From the NCBI GenBank assembly GCA_964528035.1, contig CAZGQY010000002.1:1-64000 (forward strand): a stretch of DNA of 64,000 nt, written 5' to 3'. This DNA is from CAZGQY01 sp964528035 (lineage in GTDB: Bacteria; Pseudomonadota; Gammaproteobacteria; Methylococcales; UBA1147). This document shows, piece after piece, positions 8,436 to 16,136 of this stretch. A program made the translations under genes and the position numbers. The notes under the pieces are model-generated. The model saw only the letters and a program-made list of their open reading frames with translations. It made no database searches and had not been told where the DNA came from. Each line of letters begins with the position of its first letter. The stretch's first letter is position 1.

Positions 8436-9931
8436 TGCAAAAACAAATTCGAGTTACCCTAATATTATTGATTTGCTTAGCCACCTTTGCTGGGACTTTA
8501 TTTGCGTCAAACGAATATACTGCACTATTTCAAGATAATTTTGGTCCTATCAAAACCGTTAAGAGAATCACAGTAGATGGCACGCATGCCACCATTACGG
8601 ACCTAAATGGCAATGAAACATCCGGTGATGCCTGCCAACTACTTGGTTGCGCTGGTTCTACCCTTATAATCGAAAACTTCAAGATCACAGCCACAGATAT
8701 AGGCCCTGAAGAAGCTTGCATTCGGCTAAAAAATAGGTCGAACATCATCGTGCGCCATAACTTTATAGGGCCGTGTTCAGGCACTACGAAATGGATAGAA
8801 AGGGCATGGGCAATTTTGGCAACTGGCAACGGCAATACGACCTCAATTAGTGTCGAAGAGAACAAATTTAGGGAGATTGAAGCTGGCGTGCGTCTCGATC
8901 GTCTAGAAGGCGGTGCATCGATAAGCAAAAACACCTTTTATGAGTTAGATACTACGGTCAACCTAAAGACAGGCGTGATCAGCTTAAAAGATGTTAGGGG
9001 AGCAGGTAATAGAATTGAATATAACCAGATTATCATTAGCACAGAAAACTGTTCGAAAGTAGCCTATGACAACCCAGATTTTGATACCATAAGTGTATAC
9101 AACAGTCGTGGCACAGCCGCTTCGCCAATCCAGATCGTTGAAAATCGGGTGCATGGCAGCAGTTGCCCCAGTGCACCACCACCTGGGCGCCTTCGTTCAG
9201 GGGCAGGCATCATTGTTGATGGTAAGTGCGTCGATCTATCAGGGGGCAATGGCGCCTTAGATCCAAATAAGTTATGTTTAGAAAGACCGCAAGACCATTG
9301 GAATGGTTACATCCACATTAAAAACAATACCTTAGTTAATGCCGGACCGCAACAGACGATCGTTATTAGTGGTGGCCGAAATATAGCCGTCGAAGGTAAT
9401 CGAATTTATACTAAAAGCACTACCTATTCGAATCCAATAGTTTATTCTCATTTTCAACCTATAGGCATGTCTGATTATTGGATCACTGTCTAATTTAAAA
9501 ATGGCGATACTGTCGCTGCGAGCGCAGATGATTGTAGTTCGGTTGGTGGCACAACTTGCCCATATATGCGCCAGGGGTCGTGCTATAACGTCACATTTAA
9601 GGACAATAAAATACAATTCCTCAGAAATGGAACTCCCGATCCTTCTGTGTACATCCCGCATGTGAATGAGTGGGATGAAAACTATGTCTATGGTACTAAC
9701 CCACACATGCCGCCCACCCCACGTAGGCCAGACGACAAACCACCACCATGCCCAGACGGAAAACTAACGAAACCATGCGAGGGCTATAACACCTGTTGCG
9801 CTGGCGAGTTCAAAAACGGATGGTGTGCTGATTTTTATGAAGCGCCAAGCAACTACAACCGCAATCCCTTAAAGGGAACGGGCAATGTCTATTCCGACTT
9901 TAGTTTAACGTCTGAGATTTTGATCAAATGA
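8435..9931 (+). pseudogene. Secreted beta-helix protein split by in-frame TAA
   Basis: The frame opens with a signal peptide (VTLILLICLATFAGTLFAS) and continues as a right-handed parallel beta-helix (pectate-lyase/NosD-like fold). Short repeated turns support this, such as NIIVRHNFIG, SISVEENKFREIEAG, ASISKNTFYEL, YIHIKNNTLVNAG and NIAVEGNRIY. At 9491-9493 a TAA stops translation after 352 codons. The same frame then stays open for a further 145 codons to 9931, and the continuation still has the fold's pattern (YNVTFKDNKIQFL). A Cys/Pro-rich tail follows (PHMPPTPRRPDDKPPPCPDG, then several cysteines). The simplest reading is a single CAA-to-TAA change in a roughly 500-residue gene, so this is a pseudogene, a read-through gene or a sequencing error. 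The substrate of the helix is unknown. Confidence 0.75.
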
Positions 9932-10394
9932 GGAAATAGAGCAATAAAAAAACGGTAGTTTTAGTCCAATCAGAATATAATAATCGACCTGTAAATTGTC
10001 AATTTCGGTTGGGACCAATCGGGGGGATATTAGGCGAGAATGAACATCCTCCAATAACCGGAAACTGTCCTGAGTTGCTTTTCACCCAAGTACGACACTT
10101 AACGCCGTATGTATTTGATAATAAAAGACCTGTGGTGAGGAAATGGCATTACACGGCGTCGATCGCGGGTTTTGTTCCTCCTAAATGCTTGAATAAATCG
10201 AGCTGTTCAGCATATAGATAATCGTAAAAATACTGCGATAATTGATCAGGGAATTTGAGGGTTGAAGACTATTTAAATTTGTATATTATCCGTGAACGGG
10301 AAGATATCCCTTTCAGACCTACAAAGATCAAATCTTAACTTTGTGATTGCGATCATGTTTTTGGACAAGATGTCCGAATCCGAATAATGACTTG
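9932..10394. other. Non-coding gap before cassette-like segment
   Basis: One frame is open from about 9940 to 10221 with no normal start codon (TTG at 10009 is the best) and no recognisable product; I read it as a remnant or chance. The stretch ends with CTTGTTAGGC, which resembles the 3' core of an integron attC site (GTTRRRY) and would mark the start of the following DUF2971 cassette at 10395. I could not find a convincing partner 5' core for that site. Confidence 0.35.
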
Positions 10395-10406
10395 TTAGGC
10401 GTACAA

Positions 10407-11105
10407 ATGAAACTTTACAAATTTAGGTCATTCACTCCATTCGAGTACTTGGCCGATATTTTCGTTCACGGTCGGCTATTTTGCTCTCCGTATCAAAATC
10501 TCAATGATCCGTTTGAAGGTGTCTTCATCGCTTTGATTCCTACGGACTTCGGTCGTGGATTTGGACTAAATTTCGGAATGGGAGGCACTGCTGAATTGTT
10601 GAGGACTGTCGATGACATTGACGGAGATGCCATTGCCAACAAACGAGTATGCAGTCTTTCAAAATCGTGGACTGATGTTCGCATGTGGTCACATTATGCC
10701 GATGGTCATAGAGGAGTGGCCATTGAGATCGATTTCAATGGGCTAGAAGACGAAGTTCGTGAGGTGCAGTACATCGACTCCATCGAAAAGTTTGCGTCAG
10801 GTATACTTGCCGAAAGCCCAGATGCCGGTGCATTGTTGTGTAGAAAGACATTCCATTGGGATTACGAGCAGGAATTTCGGATCCTCGGTAGCGGAGAATA
10901 TTTTCAGATTGAAGGCCGTATTGGGAAAGTCTATGTAGGATCGCGGATGCCGGCCAACCACAAGAACCTCTTGCGACAACTCCTACCTTTGGGCACTCGA
11001 CTGGTGGATACAGAGTTGGAGAAAAATGACATTACCGTTCGTGAGACTCACAGTAGAGCTCTCGATCAAGGCGAGAGTGTTGCAAACAAAGGCAATCGGC
11101 GGTGA
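10407..11105 (+). CDS. DUF2971 family protein in cassette-like setting
   Basis: A 232-residue soluble protein of the DUF2971 family, function unknown. Family marks are the N-terminal LYKFRS, LNDPFEG at about residue 35, CSLSKSWTDVRMWSHYADGH, VAIEIDF, and the late WDYEQEFR. The ATG at 10407 lies 12 bases after TTAGGCG (10395), the sequence expected at the left boundary of an integron gene cassette. The complementary GCCTAA occurs at 11143-11148, 38 bases after the stop, as the cassette model predicts. DUF2971 proteins are frequent cargo of integron cassettes and defence-rich regions. A longer reading from 10347 would cross the putative cassette boundary, so I reject it. Confidence 0.8.
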   Translation: MKLYKFRSFTPFEYLADIFVHGRLFCSPYQNLNDPFEGVFIALIPTDFGRGFGLNFGMGGTAELLRTVDDIDGDAIANKRVCSLSKSWTDVRMWSHYADGHRGVAIEIDFNGLEDEVREVQYIDSIEKFASGILAESPDAGALLCRKTFHWDYEQEFRILGSGEYFQIEGRIGKVYVGSRMPANHKNLLRQLLPLGTRLVDTELEKNDITVRETHSRALDQGESVANKGNRR

Positions 11106-11142
11106 TTGTGCCGTTCACAATATTACACAGGCGCTTGCCTGT

Positions 11143-11171
11143 GCCTAAATCAAGTACTGACTTGTTTACGC
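11143..11171 (+). repeat. Possible eroded attC of the DUF2971 cassette
   Basis: GCCTAAATCAAGT, ACTG and ACTTGTTTACGC form an imperfect hairpin whose 5' side begins with GCCTAA, complementary to the TTAGGC that opens the cassette at 10395. Its 3' side, TGACTTGTTTACGC, resembles the TGACTTGTTAGGC that precedes the cassette. The loop is far shorter than in a working attC, so this may be a deletion remnant or coincidence. Confidence 0.3.
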
Positions 11172-11207
11172 TGTAAAGCGCGAATGCTCCAGGACGTTAT
11201 CCCGGTT

Positions 11208-11495
11208 ATAAGCGAGTCGCTACCTCGTGATAGATTTCGGGACATCCGAGTCAACCAAAATCGACTCGTCTACGCGACAACCATTATTGCCCCGACCGTC
11301 CTGCGTCCGCGCCGCTTCGCCACACCATTGCAAGCTCGGCGCAGGCTACACAACACTCCCTCAAATGACTGGACACGATTATTCGGATGCCTACTTTGTT
11401 TTCCCTCTGGCGCGATTCGCACGCCGGAAAAACAGTGCGGCCTGATCGTTATCGGGGACTCATCGCCTTCGTTTTACTCTCCATGGCGTTCAGCG
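11208..11495 (-). repeat. 276-bp dispersed repeat, eroded inverted copy
   Basis: Read on the minus strand this is a diverged version of the repeat at 7391 and 14848. The right end is well kept (ATAAGCGAGTCGCTACCTCG on the plus strand, then GGGACATCCGAGTCAACC). The middle has many substitutions and small indels but keeps CCTCAAATG and CCCTCTGGCGC, and the left end ends in CAGCG as expected. The 68-codon frame of the other copies is not preserved. It lies 126 bases upstream of the tyrosine recombinase and points away from it. Confidence 0.75.
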
Positions 11496-11524
11496 AATGA
11501 AGTTTCAACTACCGGATTGCGCCG

Positions 11525-11568
11525 GTCGCGAGTCTATCGCGTGACCGTCCGCAGATAGTCCATTACTG
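11525..11568 (+). repeat. 44-bp direct repeat, copy A, before recombinase
   Basis: About 35 of 44 bases match 14376-14419 by eye (shared blocks GTCGCGA, CTATC, CGTGAC and AGTCC). The two copies bracket the recombinase and both downstream cassette-like genes in the same orientation, so they are candidates for recombination sites or ends of a small element. The palindrome TGACCATTCCAAATGGTCA follows this copy but not copy B. Confidence 0.45.
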
Positions 11569-11585
11569 ACCATTCCAAATGGTCA
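11567..11585 (+). promoter_or_regulatory. Perfect palindrome upstream of recombinase gene
   Basis: TGACCATT, CCA, AATGGTCA: two perfect 8-base arms around a 3-base centre, 37 bases before the recombinase ATG. The size and position suit an operator for a dimeric repressor or a recombinase binding site with paired half-sites. No regulator gene is adjacent, so autoregulation by the recombinase is possible but unproven. Confidence 0.45.
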
Positions 11586-11621
11586 ATAATTTGGTTCCTT
11601 TTTACAGAAGAGGAACTAATC

Positions 11622-12248
11622 ATGGATCAATCTACCAACTCAAATAGTGAAAAAGAACCCTGGAATAAAGGCAAACTGGTGGGTCAAAAACCACCGCTAA
11701 ATCTCAAAGAAATCTGGGCCATCCGGATCCGGTTGCAACTCGCAAATCGAATTCGTGACCTAGCCCTGTTCAATTTAGCCATCGATAGTAAATTGCGTGC
11801 CTGCGATCTGGTGAAGTTGAAAGTCCGAGATGTATCTCATGGAGATCGAATTGCAAAAAGGACGATGGTGTTGCAACAAAAAACCAAACAGCCCGTCCAG
11901 TTCGAAATCATGCAACAAACGAGAGAAGCCATTTTTCTGTGGATCAATCATGTCAATCTAAAACAAAATGACTACCTCTTTCCAAGCCGAATCAAAAATT
12001 CTCCCCATTTGTCGACGCGACAATATGCCAGGATTGTGGAATCATGGGTTGTATCCATAGGCCTTGATCCAGCAGCTTATGGGACACATTCACTTCGTCG
12101 AACTAAAGCGTCTTTGATATACCGACGGACCAAGAATTTAAGGGCCGTGCAGTTGCTCTTAGGGCATACGAAATTGGAAAGTACCGTTCGCTACCTAGGG
12201 ATTGAAGTTGATGATGCATTGGAGATGGCGGAACAAACCGAAGTTTAA
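11622..12248 (+). CDS. Compact tyrosine recombinase (integrase)
   Basis: A 208-residue site-specific tyrosine recombinase. The catalytic set is visible: Arg in SKLRACDLVKLK, Lys in QQKTKQPVQF, His-x-x-Arg in THSLRRTKA, His in LLGHTKLEST and the nucleophile Tyr in VRYLGI. It is much shorter than phage integrases (about 350-400) or XerC/D (about 300) and lacks a normal SAM-like N-terminal domain, but this small class is widespread in proteobacteria as intact genes, so it need not be truncated. It lacks the extra IntI helix segment, so it is not an integron integrase. GAGGAACT precedes the ATG. Flanking features are a palindrome and a 44-bp repeat upstream and a hairpin downstream. Confidence 0.85.
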   Translation: MDQSTNSNSEKEPWNKGKLVGQKPPLNLKEIWAIRIRLQLANRIRDLALFNLAIDSKLRACDLVKLKVRDVSHGDRIAKRTMVLQQKTKQPVQFEIMQQTREAIFLWINHVNLKQNDYLFPSRIKNSPHLSTRQYARIVESWVVSIGLDPAAYGTHSLRRTKASLIYRRTKNLRAVQLLLGHTKLESTVRYLGIEVDDALEMAEQTEV

Positions 12249-12265
12249 TAGCGGATTTTTATCGG

Positions 12266-12290
12266 AAGCGGCTGTTTTTAACAGTCGCTT
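12266..12290 (+). terminator. Hairpin after recombinase gene
   Basis: AAGCGGCTGTT, TTT, AACAGTCGCTT: 11-base arms with one G-T pair, 18 bases after the recombinase stop. A strong hairpin that could end transcription, though only a short T-rich stretch follows. Confidence 0.45.
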
Positions 12291-12554
12291 TGTGCTCAGG
12301 AGCTGACGTACGTGAAATTTTTCGCTTGCCCCAAGCTAAAAGTCAATAAGCGCCTTCAAGGTTTCTGTTAGAAACTACTAACAACGTCATAATCTACGGA
12401 ATTGGATATCATGTTGTTTTAGGATGATATACAGTTAAGCAATTGGACCGAATTCACAAAATCGTTGTCTTGGAAACGAAAAATTGGGAAGATATGTGGA
12501 AACTTTATAATTGCTTGTTAGCTGCGTTTGGAGCATGGAGCTAGATTAATAACG

Positions 12555-13313
12555 ATGCTATATAAATTTACTCCCACCCTAGATATCGCTGAAAAAGTCT
12601 CTACTGGAATATTCCGCTTCTATGAATTAACCAAGTATATAAAAATGGAAGATGAAGTGGGACGATCAGATCCAGAAGAGTGCTCGGTTAGTTTTCCTAC
12701 TAAAGAATATGAAGAATTCCCAGACAAGCTACCTATAGGTAGCTTCAGAGGCATTGAATTCAAATGTATTAGCACTGGAAATAACGAGGAACATATTAGG
12801 CAATATTTTGTGTTTTGCATGAGCACAGAAATGGATAAAAAAGCAATTGGTGACTCTAGATATATTGTTGAACTTTATCGAGATAACTTTGATTTATTTA
12901 TGCAGCTCCTAAACGAACCATTTGATGATTCTGCAAATCCCGAAGGTCACCAGTTCTTTAGTCATGGTGAGGTGAAGTACTACAACATACATAACCACCC
13001 TAAACCGTTTATAGGAAATAGGTGGCGTGAGGTGTTTGTAAAACACTCTGATTTTAATTATCAAAATGAATATCGGGCAGCCTTTTTTGCTTCAGATCAC
13101 TTCTTTGATAGAATTTCAGGTAACCCCATGGTGATCGAGAAAAAAATATTCGATCAAAATAAGGAGCCAATGAGTTTTAATTTGGAGCTGTATGTTCAGT
13201 CAGGTATCGATGATGAGGGTTGGCGCTATATTGAACTTGATATTTCAGGGTTCGCTGCCAATATAAGCCCTGAACAAAGTAACATTACAGAGCTTGTTGC
13301 TGAGATAACTTGA
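12555..13313 (+). CDS. Unknown protein on an integron-like cassette
   Basis: A 252-residue soluble protein with no signal peptide or membrane segment and no family I recognise. The start MLYKFTPTL recalls the MKLYKFRSF opening of the DUF2971 gene nearby, but the DUF2971 core motifs are absent, so I do not assign it there. It has acidic and aromatic residues throughout (YFVFCMSTEMDKKAIGDSRY, HNHPKPFIGNRWREVFVKH). The gene lies within an 869-bp unit: TTAGCTGC at 12518-12525 is exactly complementary to GCAGCTAA at the 5' end of the attC-like site at 13325, as expected for the two ends of one integron cassette. This region is more AT-rich than the efflux operons, in line with foreign origin. The product probably acts in the cytoplasm; its job is unknown. 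Confidence 0.7.
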   Translation: MLYKFTPTLDIAEKVSTGIFRFYELTKYIKMEDEVGRSDPEECSVSFPTKEYEEFPDKLPIGSFRGIEFKCISTGNNEEHIRQYFVFCMSTEMDKKAIGDSRYIVELYRDNFDLFMQLLNEPFDDSANPEGHQFFSHGEVKYYNIHNHPKPFIGNRWREVFVKHSDFNYQNEYRAAFFASDHFFDRISGNPMVIEKKIFDQNKEPMSFNLELYVQSGIDDEGWRYIELDISGFAANISPEQSNITELVAEIT

Positions 13314-13324
13314 ACATTCAAGCA

Positions 13325-13393
13325 GCAGCTAACAAGGCCAGCCAGAGGGGCTTTCGCACTACGTACTCCCGCCCCTGCTGGCGGCGTTAGAGC
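13325..13393 (+). repeat. attC-like recombination site (59-base element)
   Basis: A 69-base imperfect palindrome with the layout of an integron attC site. The 5' core is GCAGCTAAC and the 3' core GTTAGAGC. Inner arms GCCAGC...AGGGGC and GCCCCT-GCTGGC pair, leaving CAG unpaired on one side, which resembles the extrahelical bases of real sites. The variable centre is TTTCGCACTACGTACTCCC. It lies 11 bases after one gene and 3 bases before the ATG of the next, exactly as between cassettes. The upstream cassette's first 8 bases are complementary to this site's 5' core. Confidence 0.75.
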
Positions 13394-13396
13394 ATC

Positions 13397-14278
13397 ATGC
13401 TACAGGATGCACCGCAGATAACCGAAGAAGATCTTCAGAAATGCAGGGACACTGGCGACTATAGCCCCGTAATGTTCGAATGGTACAAGTTTGTGGCGGG
13501 TCTATGTGTCACGTTTTCAAACTTACTCCAAGAATCGCCCGTGATCCGTAAAGACATCTCAGAAAGAGACTACGGAATACTTATTGGCCTGATTAATCGG
13601 GCTTACCGATTAATGCTAACCAACGTGGCCCTTTCTCACGAAGGGGAATTCGGCGAATCTACAAGTATCCTTGATCGCTGCATATTCGAAAGCTGCGTCA
13701 TTTTGAGTTGGCTATGTGCCACAAATACCGAAGATAGATTCGATCGATATGTTGCGTCAGGTCTTAGGACGGAGCTCGAGCTAAAGGACCAAGTTAATCT
13801 CGCCCTTGAGAAAAGAGGCGGAGATGTTCTCTTAATCGAGAAACGAATGTTGGACTCTGTTGCAGACTGTATTGCGGAAGCGGGTTTTGTTGACGATCAG
13901 ATTCGAGAAATGAAACCGCTTCCTAATCTAGCAGCGATGCTAGAAGCCCTTGGTTACAAGCGCTTTGCTTATACAGCGGGCCAAAGAATCGGATCGCATC
14001 ATGTTCATGGTACTTGGGTAGGGTTAAGAAACCATTTCATTGAGAAAGAGGAAGATACTGGTCGTTATCGCGCACGACAGAAAAGTTACACTCATATCAA
14101 CCAATATGTTTACATTACGAGTATTGTATTAGCTGCACTATCTAAGTTCGTTGATTTCGTATTTGAAGATGCCGATGAGGAAAAGGGCGAGATATTAAAT
14201 CTATTTGAATCTACGGACGAAAATATACGAATGCTAAATATTGAAATCGTTGGTGGGGATTTCGATGCGATTGCCTAA
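13397..14278 (+). CDS. DUF5677-like protein on a cassette
   Basis: A 293-residue, mostly helical soluble protein. The pattern around residues 70-110 (AYRLMLTNVALSHEGEFGESTSILDRCIFESCVILSWL) followed by later His residues (RIGSHHVHGTWVGLRNHF) fits DUF5677-type proteins, a family of unknown function often found on mobile DNA; I hold this assignment moderately. The ATG comes 3 bases after the 3' core of the attC-like site, the normal position for the gene of the next integron cassette. Such cassettes lack their own promoter, and I see none here. A 3' attC for this cassette is not convincing (see 14600-14617). Confidence 0.65.
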   Translation: MLQDAPQITEEDLQKCRDTGDYSPVMFEWYKFVAGLCVTFSNLLQESPVIRKDISERDYGILIGLINRAYRLMLTNVALSHEGEFGESTSILDRCIFESCVILSWLCATNTEDRFDRYVASGLRTELELKDQVNLALEKRGGDVLLIEKRMLDSVADCIAEAGFVDDQIREMKPLPNLAAMLEALGYKRFAYTAGQRIGSHHVHGTWVGLRNHFIEKEEDTGRYRARQKSYTHINQYVYITSIVLAALSKFVDFVFEDADEEKGEILNLFESTDENIRMLNIEIVGGDFDAIA

Positions 14279-14847
14279 AGTGTCCACGAAAGTCGTGCTA
14301 GATCACGCACCTATTTCGCAGGCGTTAACCAATTCAATATAAGGCCCGCTGTCCGATTCAGGTTGACTCTTGCCTGTCGCGACTCTATCCCGTGACTGCC
14401 CGGAGTTAGTCCTTTCCAGTCAGACGAAATATTTAACCCATGATTCGAGCAGCTTGGAGACGATTGACCGGTTGTGCTCAAGTGCGGACGTTCGCGTATC
14501 GATGAAAGTCTTATTGCGACCGGCTACAGTCTGTGCCAAAAGCAGGCGTTCGTTAAAAATTCCCTATCTGTGTTCCTATAAGCAAAAAGCTAGACGCGCG
14601 CTCTAAGCCGTTGGGGCATTGGAAAGAAGTATCACTGGCACTGAAAGAACATTTAGATTTTTAACGCCAGAGATTTCTTCAAAATGGGATTTGTTGCCAA
14701 TTTGGCCAAATTCTATCGCGATCAAATTGATATCGAATAAAAACAATTGTATCGTATCAATGACAAGACTTTTTCTAAAAATGAGCATGGGTTTTCGGTC
14801 TACAAATGGGGCTTAATGTAGACGAGGCGTCACTTAATTGCTGCGAC
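14279..14847. other. Degenerate non-coding stretch after cassettes
   Basis: No supportable gene on either strand. It holds the second copy of the 44-bp repeat. At 14600-14617, GCTCTAA is followed after three bases by GTTGGGGC; GCTCTAA is complementary to the TTAGAGC that opens the DUF5677 cassette at 13387, so this could be a collapsed attC. The stretch looks like an eroded end of the mobile segment. Confidence 0.35.
14376..14419 (+). repeat. 44-bp direct repeat, copy B
   Basis: Partner of 11525-11568, about 80 percent identical by eye and in the same orientation. It is not followed by the palindrome or a recombinase gene, so it may be the far end of a small recombinase-borne element. Confidence 0.4.
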
Positions 14848-15123
14848 CGCTGCCGGCCAGGGAAAGTGAATACGAAGGCTGGTAGTCCCCGGGAGGCGTA
14901 GGTCATGTTGGATACCCGTCGTGCGGAGCGCCAGAGGGGATCCGAAATTACATCCGAAACGCCGTTCCGCCATTTGAGGCAGTCCTGGCGTAACGTTTAT
15001 GAAGTACTATGTGGAGCCGTGACGAACGCAGGGCAGCCGGGGCTCAATGGTTGTCGCGTAGGCGAGTCGATTCTGGTTGACTCAGATGTCCCGAAATCTT
15101 TCAGGAGGTAGCGACTCGCTTAT
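14848..15123 (+). repeat. 276-bp dispersed repeat, copy 2
   Basis: Same orientation as copy 1 at 7391. About 190 bases in the middle appear identical, and the roughly six differences lie near the ends. The 68-codon frame (14905-15111) and its GGGAGG ribosome site are kept. Near-identity of two copies 7.5 kb apart points to recent duplication, gene conversion or selection on the sequence. Recombination between copies 1 and 2 would remove the whole accessory segment and leave one repeat. Confidence 0.85.
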
Positions 15124-15343
15124 TCTTAGTTATGGGCTTTTAAATTTACCATCATGGCCGTTTCGGCACTTCATTTACGTTTCTTGCCATGGGCTGTCTA
15201 TGGCCATGGGGTAACTGTTGTAAGTCTGACGAGAAATTGAAAAGTATGGAATAATTTATTGACATAGTTCATATTATCGAGTCGAATCTCAAGGCCTATT
15301 CTTCCCGCTTTGATTTATTCACGACCAATGCTAAGATAGTGGC

Positions 15344-15691
15344 ATGCGGAAATTCTTGTCGGTACTTCTAATGGTTGCCATCTACTGGACGTCCACCTGG
15401 ATGGTGACGGACATTCACGATGTTCTTTCAACCGACGGTGATCAACCGCACCCGATTTTTTCCGTCTTTTCCACCGATCTCGGGACAATTCTTCAGTCAG
15501 ATGCGGACGATACTTCCCCATCTGAATGCCAAGTATGCAGTTATGACCACGGTGGTCATTTTGGTCAAATGCTGACTGCAACCCCTCAAATTCTTAACTT
15601 CAATCCAATTTACGGAGAATCTGGTTCTTATTATCCATCGAACTGGTTTTCCCTTACCCTGCCCCCAAAATACCGTCCGCCAATCACCTAA
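15344..15691 (+). CDS. CzcI-like small periplasmic protein
   Basis: A 115-residue protein with a signal peptide (FLSVLLMVAIYWTSTWMVTD) and a mature part rich in Asp and His, with CQVCSYDHGGHFGQ as a likely metal ligand cluster. It ends KYRPPIT, matching the ELRPPI end of the secreted protein at 399-785. It precedes a Czc-type efflux operon, the position CzcI-type accessory proteins occupy. A regulatory or metal-handling role in the periplasm is inferred from this; CzcI itself has only a loosely defined function. Confidence 0.6.
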   Translation: MRKFLSVLLMVAIYWTSTWMVTDIHDVLSTDGDQPHPIFSVFSTDLGTILQSDADDTSPSECQVCSYDHGGHFGQMLTATPQILNFNPIYGESGSYYPSNWFSLTLPPKYRPPIT

Positions 15692-16136
15692 CGGCGTCAT
15701 TCTAAGGCTGTCTGTGCAGTAGTAGAAACGTGCAATTAGCGTTGTGTTTGGCAGGTCATAATCGGACAATCGACCTCGCACTGAATCCGAATGTTCCGGA
15801 TACAGTCGGTCTGCGATTTAAATAGTTCCGATTCACACTAAACTCCTGATGAAGATCTGATTTATTCGAAGATTTTCGCGATACCGGGATGATTCGCCAA
15901 AACCAATCAACTTAACGATTGATTTCATACGCTTGACCGCGAAGGTTTCCTGTCCACACGACACTTCCGCCTCTCAGGGATTTGTTAATCTCCCTACGCA
16001 CACTGCTTAGTCGGTAGAAATACGCCCTTTCAGATCGATCAATGGCCCTGCGTAGCAGGACAACTCTTCTGCACGATCTCGTTATTCTCAGGCAACCGCC
16101 TGGAAATTTGTTTGTATTAACCGATCGGAATTTTTT
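15692..16136. other. Intergenic stretch before Czc-type operon
   Basis: About 445 bases with no convincing gene on either strand. It probably holds the promoter of the following operon, but I cannot point to a clear -35/-10 pair or operator. Confidence 0.35.

Noticed and set aside
10009..10221. 70-codon frame with TTG start between the beta-helix gene and DUF2971
   Set aside because: No proper start, no family likeness; treated as chance or remnant.
11622..12248. Recombinase as integron integrase IntI
   Set aside because: Too short, lacks the IntI-specific extra helix and N-terminal domain, and does not sit divergent from an attI-like site.
15259..15287. TTGACA as promoter of the CzcI-like gene
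   Set aside because: The -10 at the correct distance (TCGAAT) is poor, so I do not list it as a feature.
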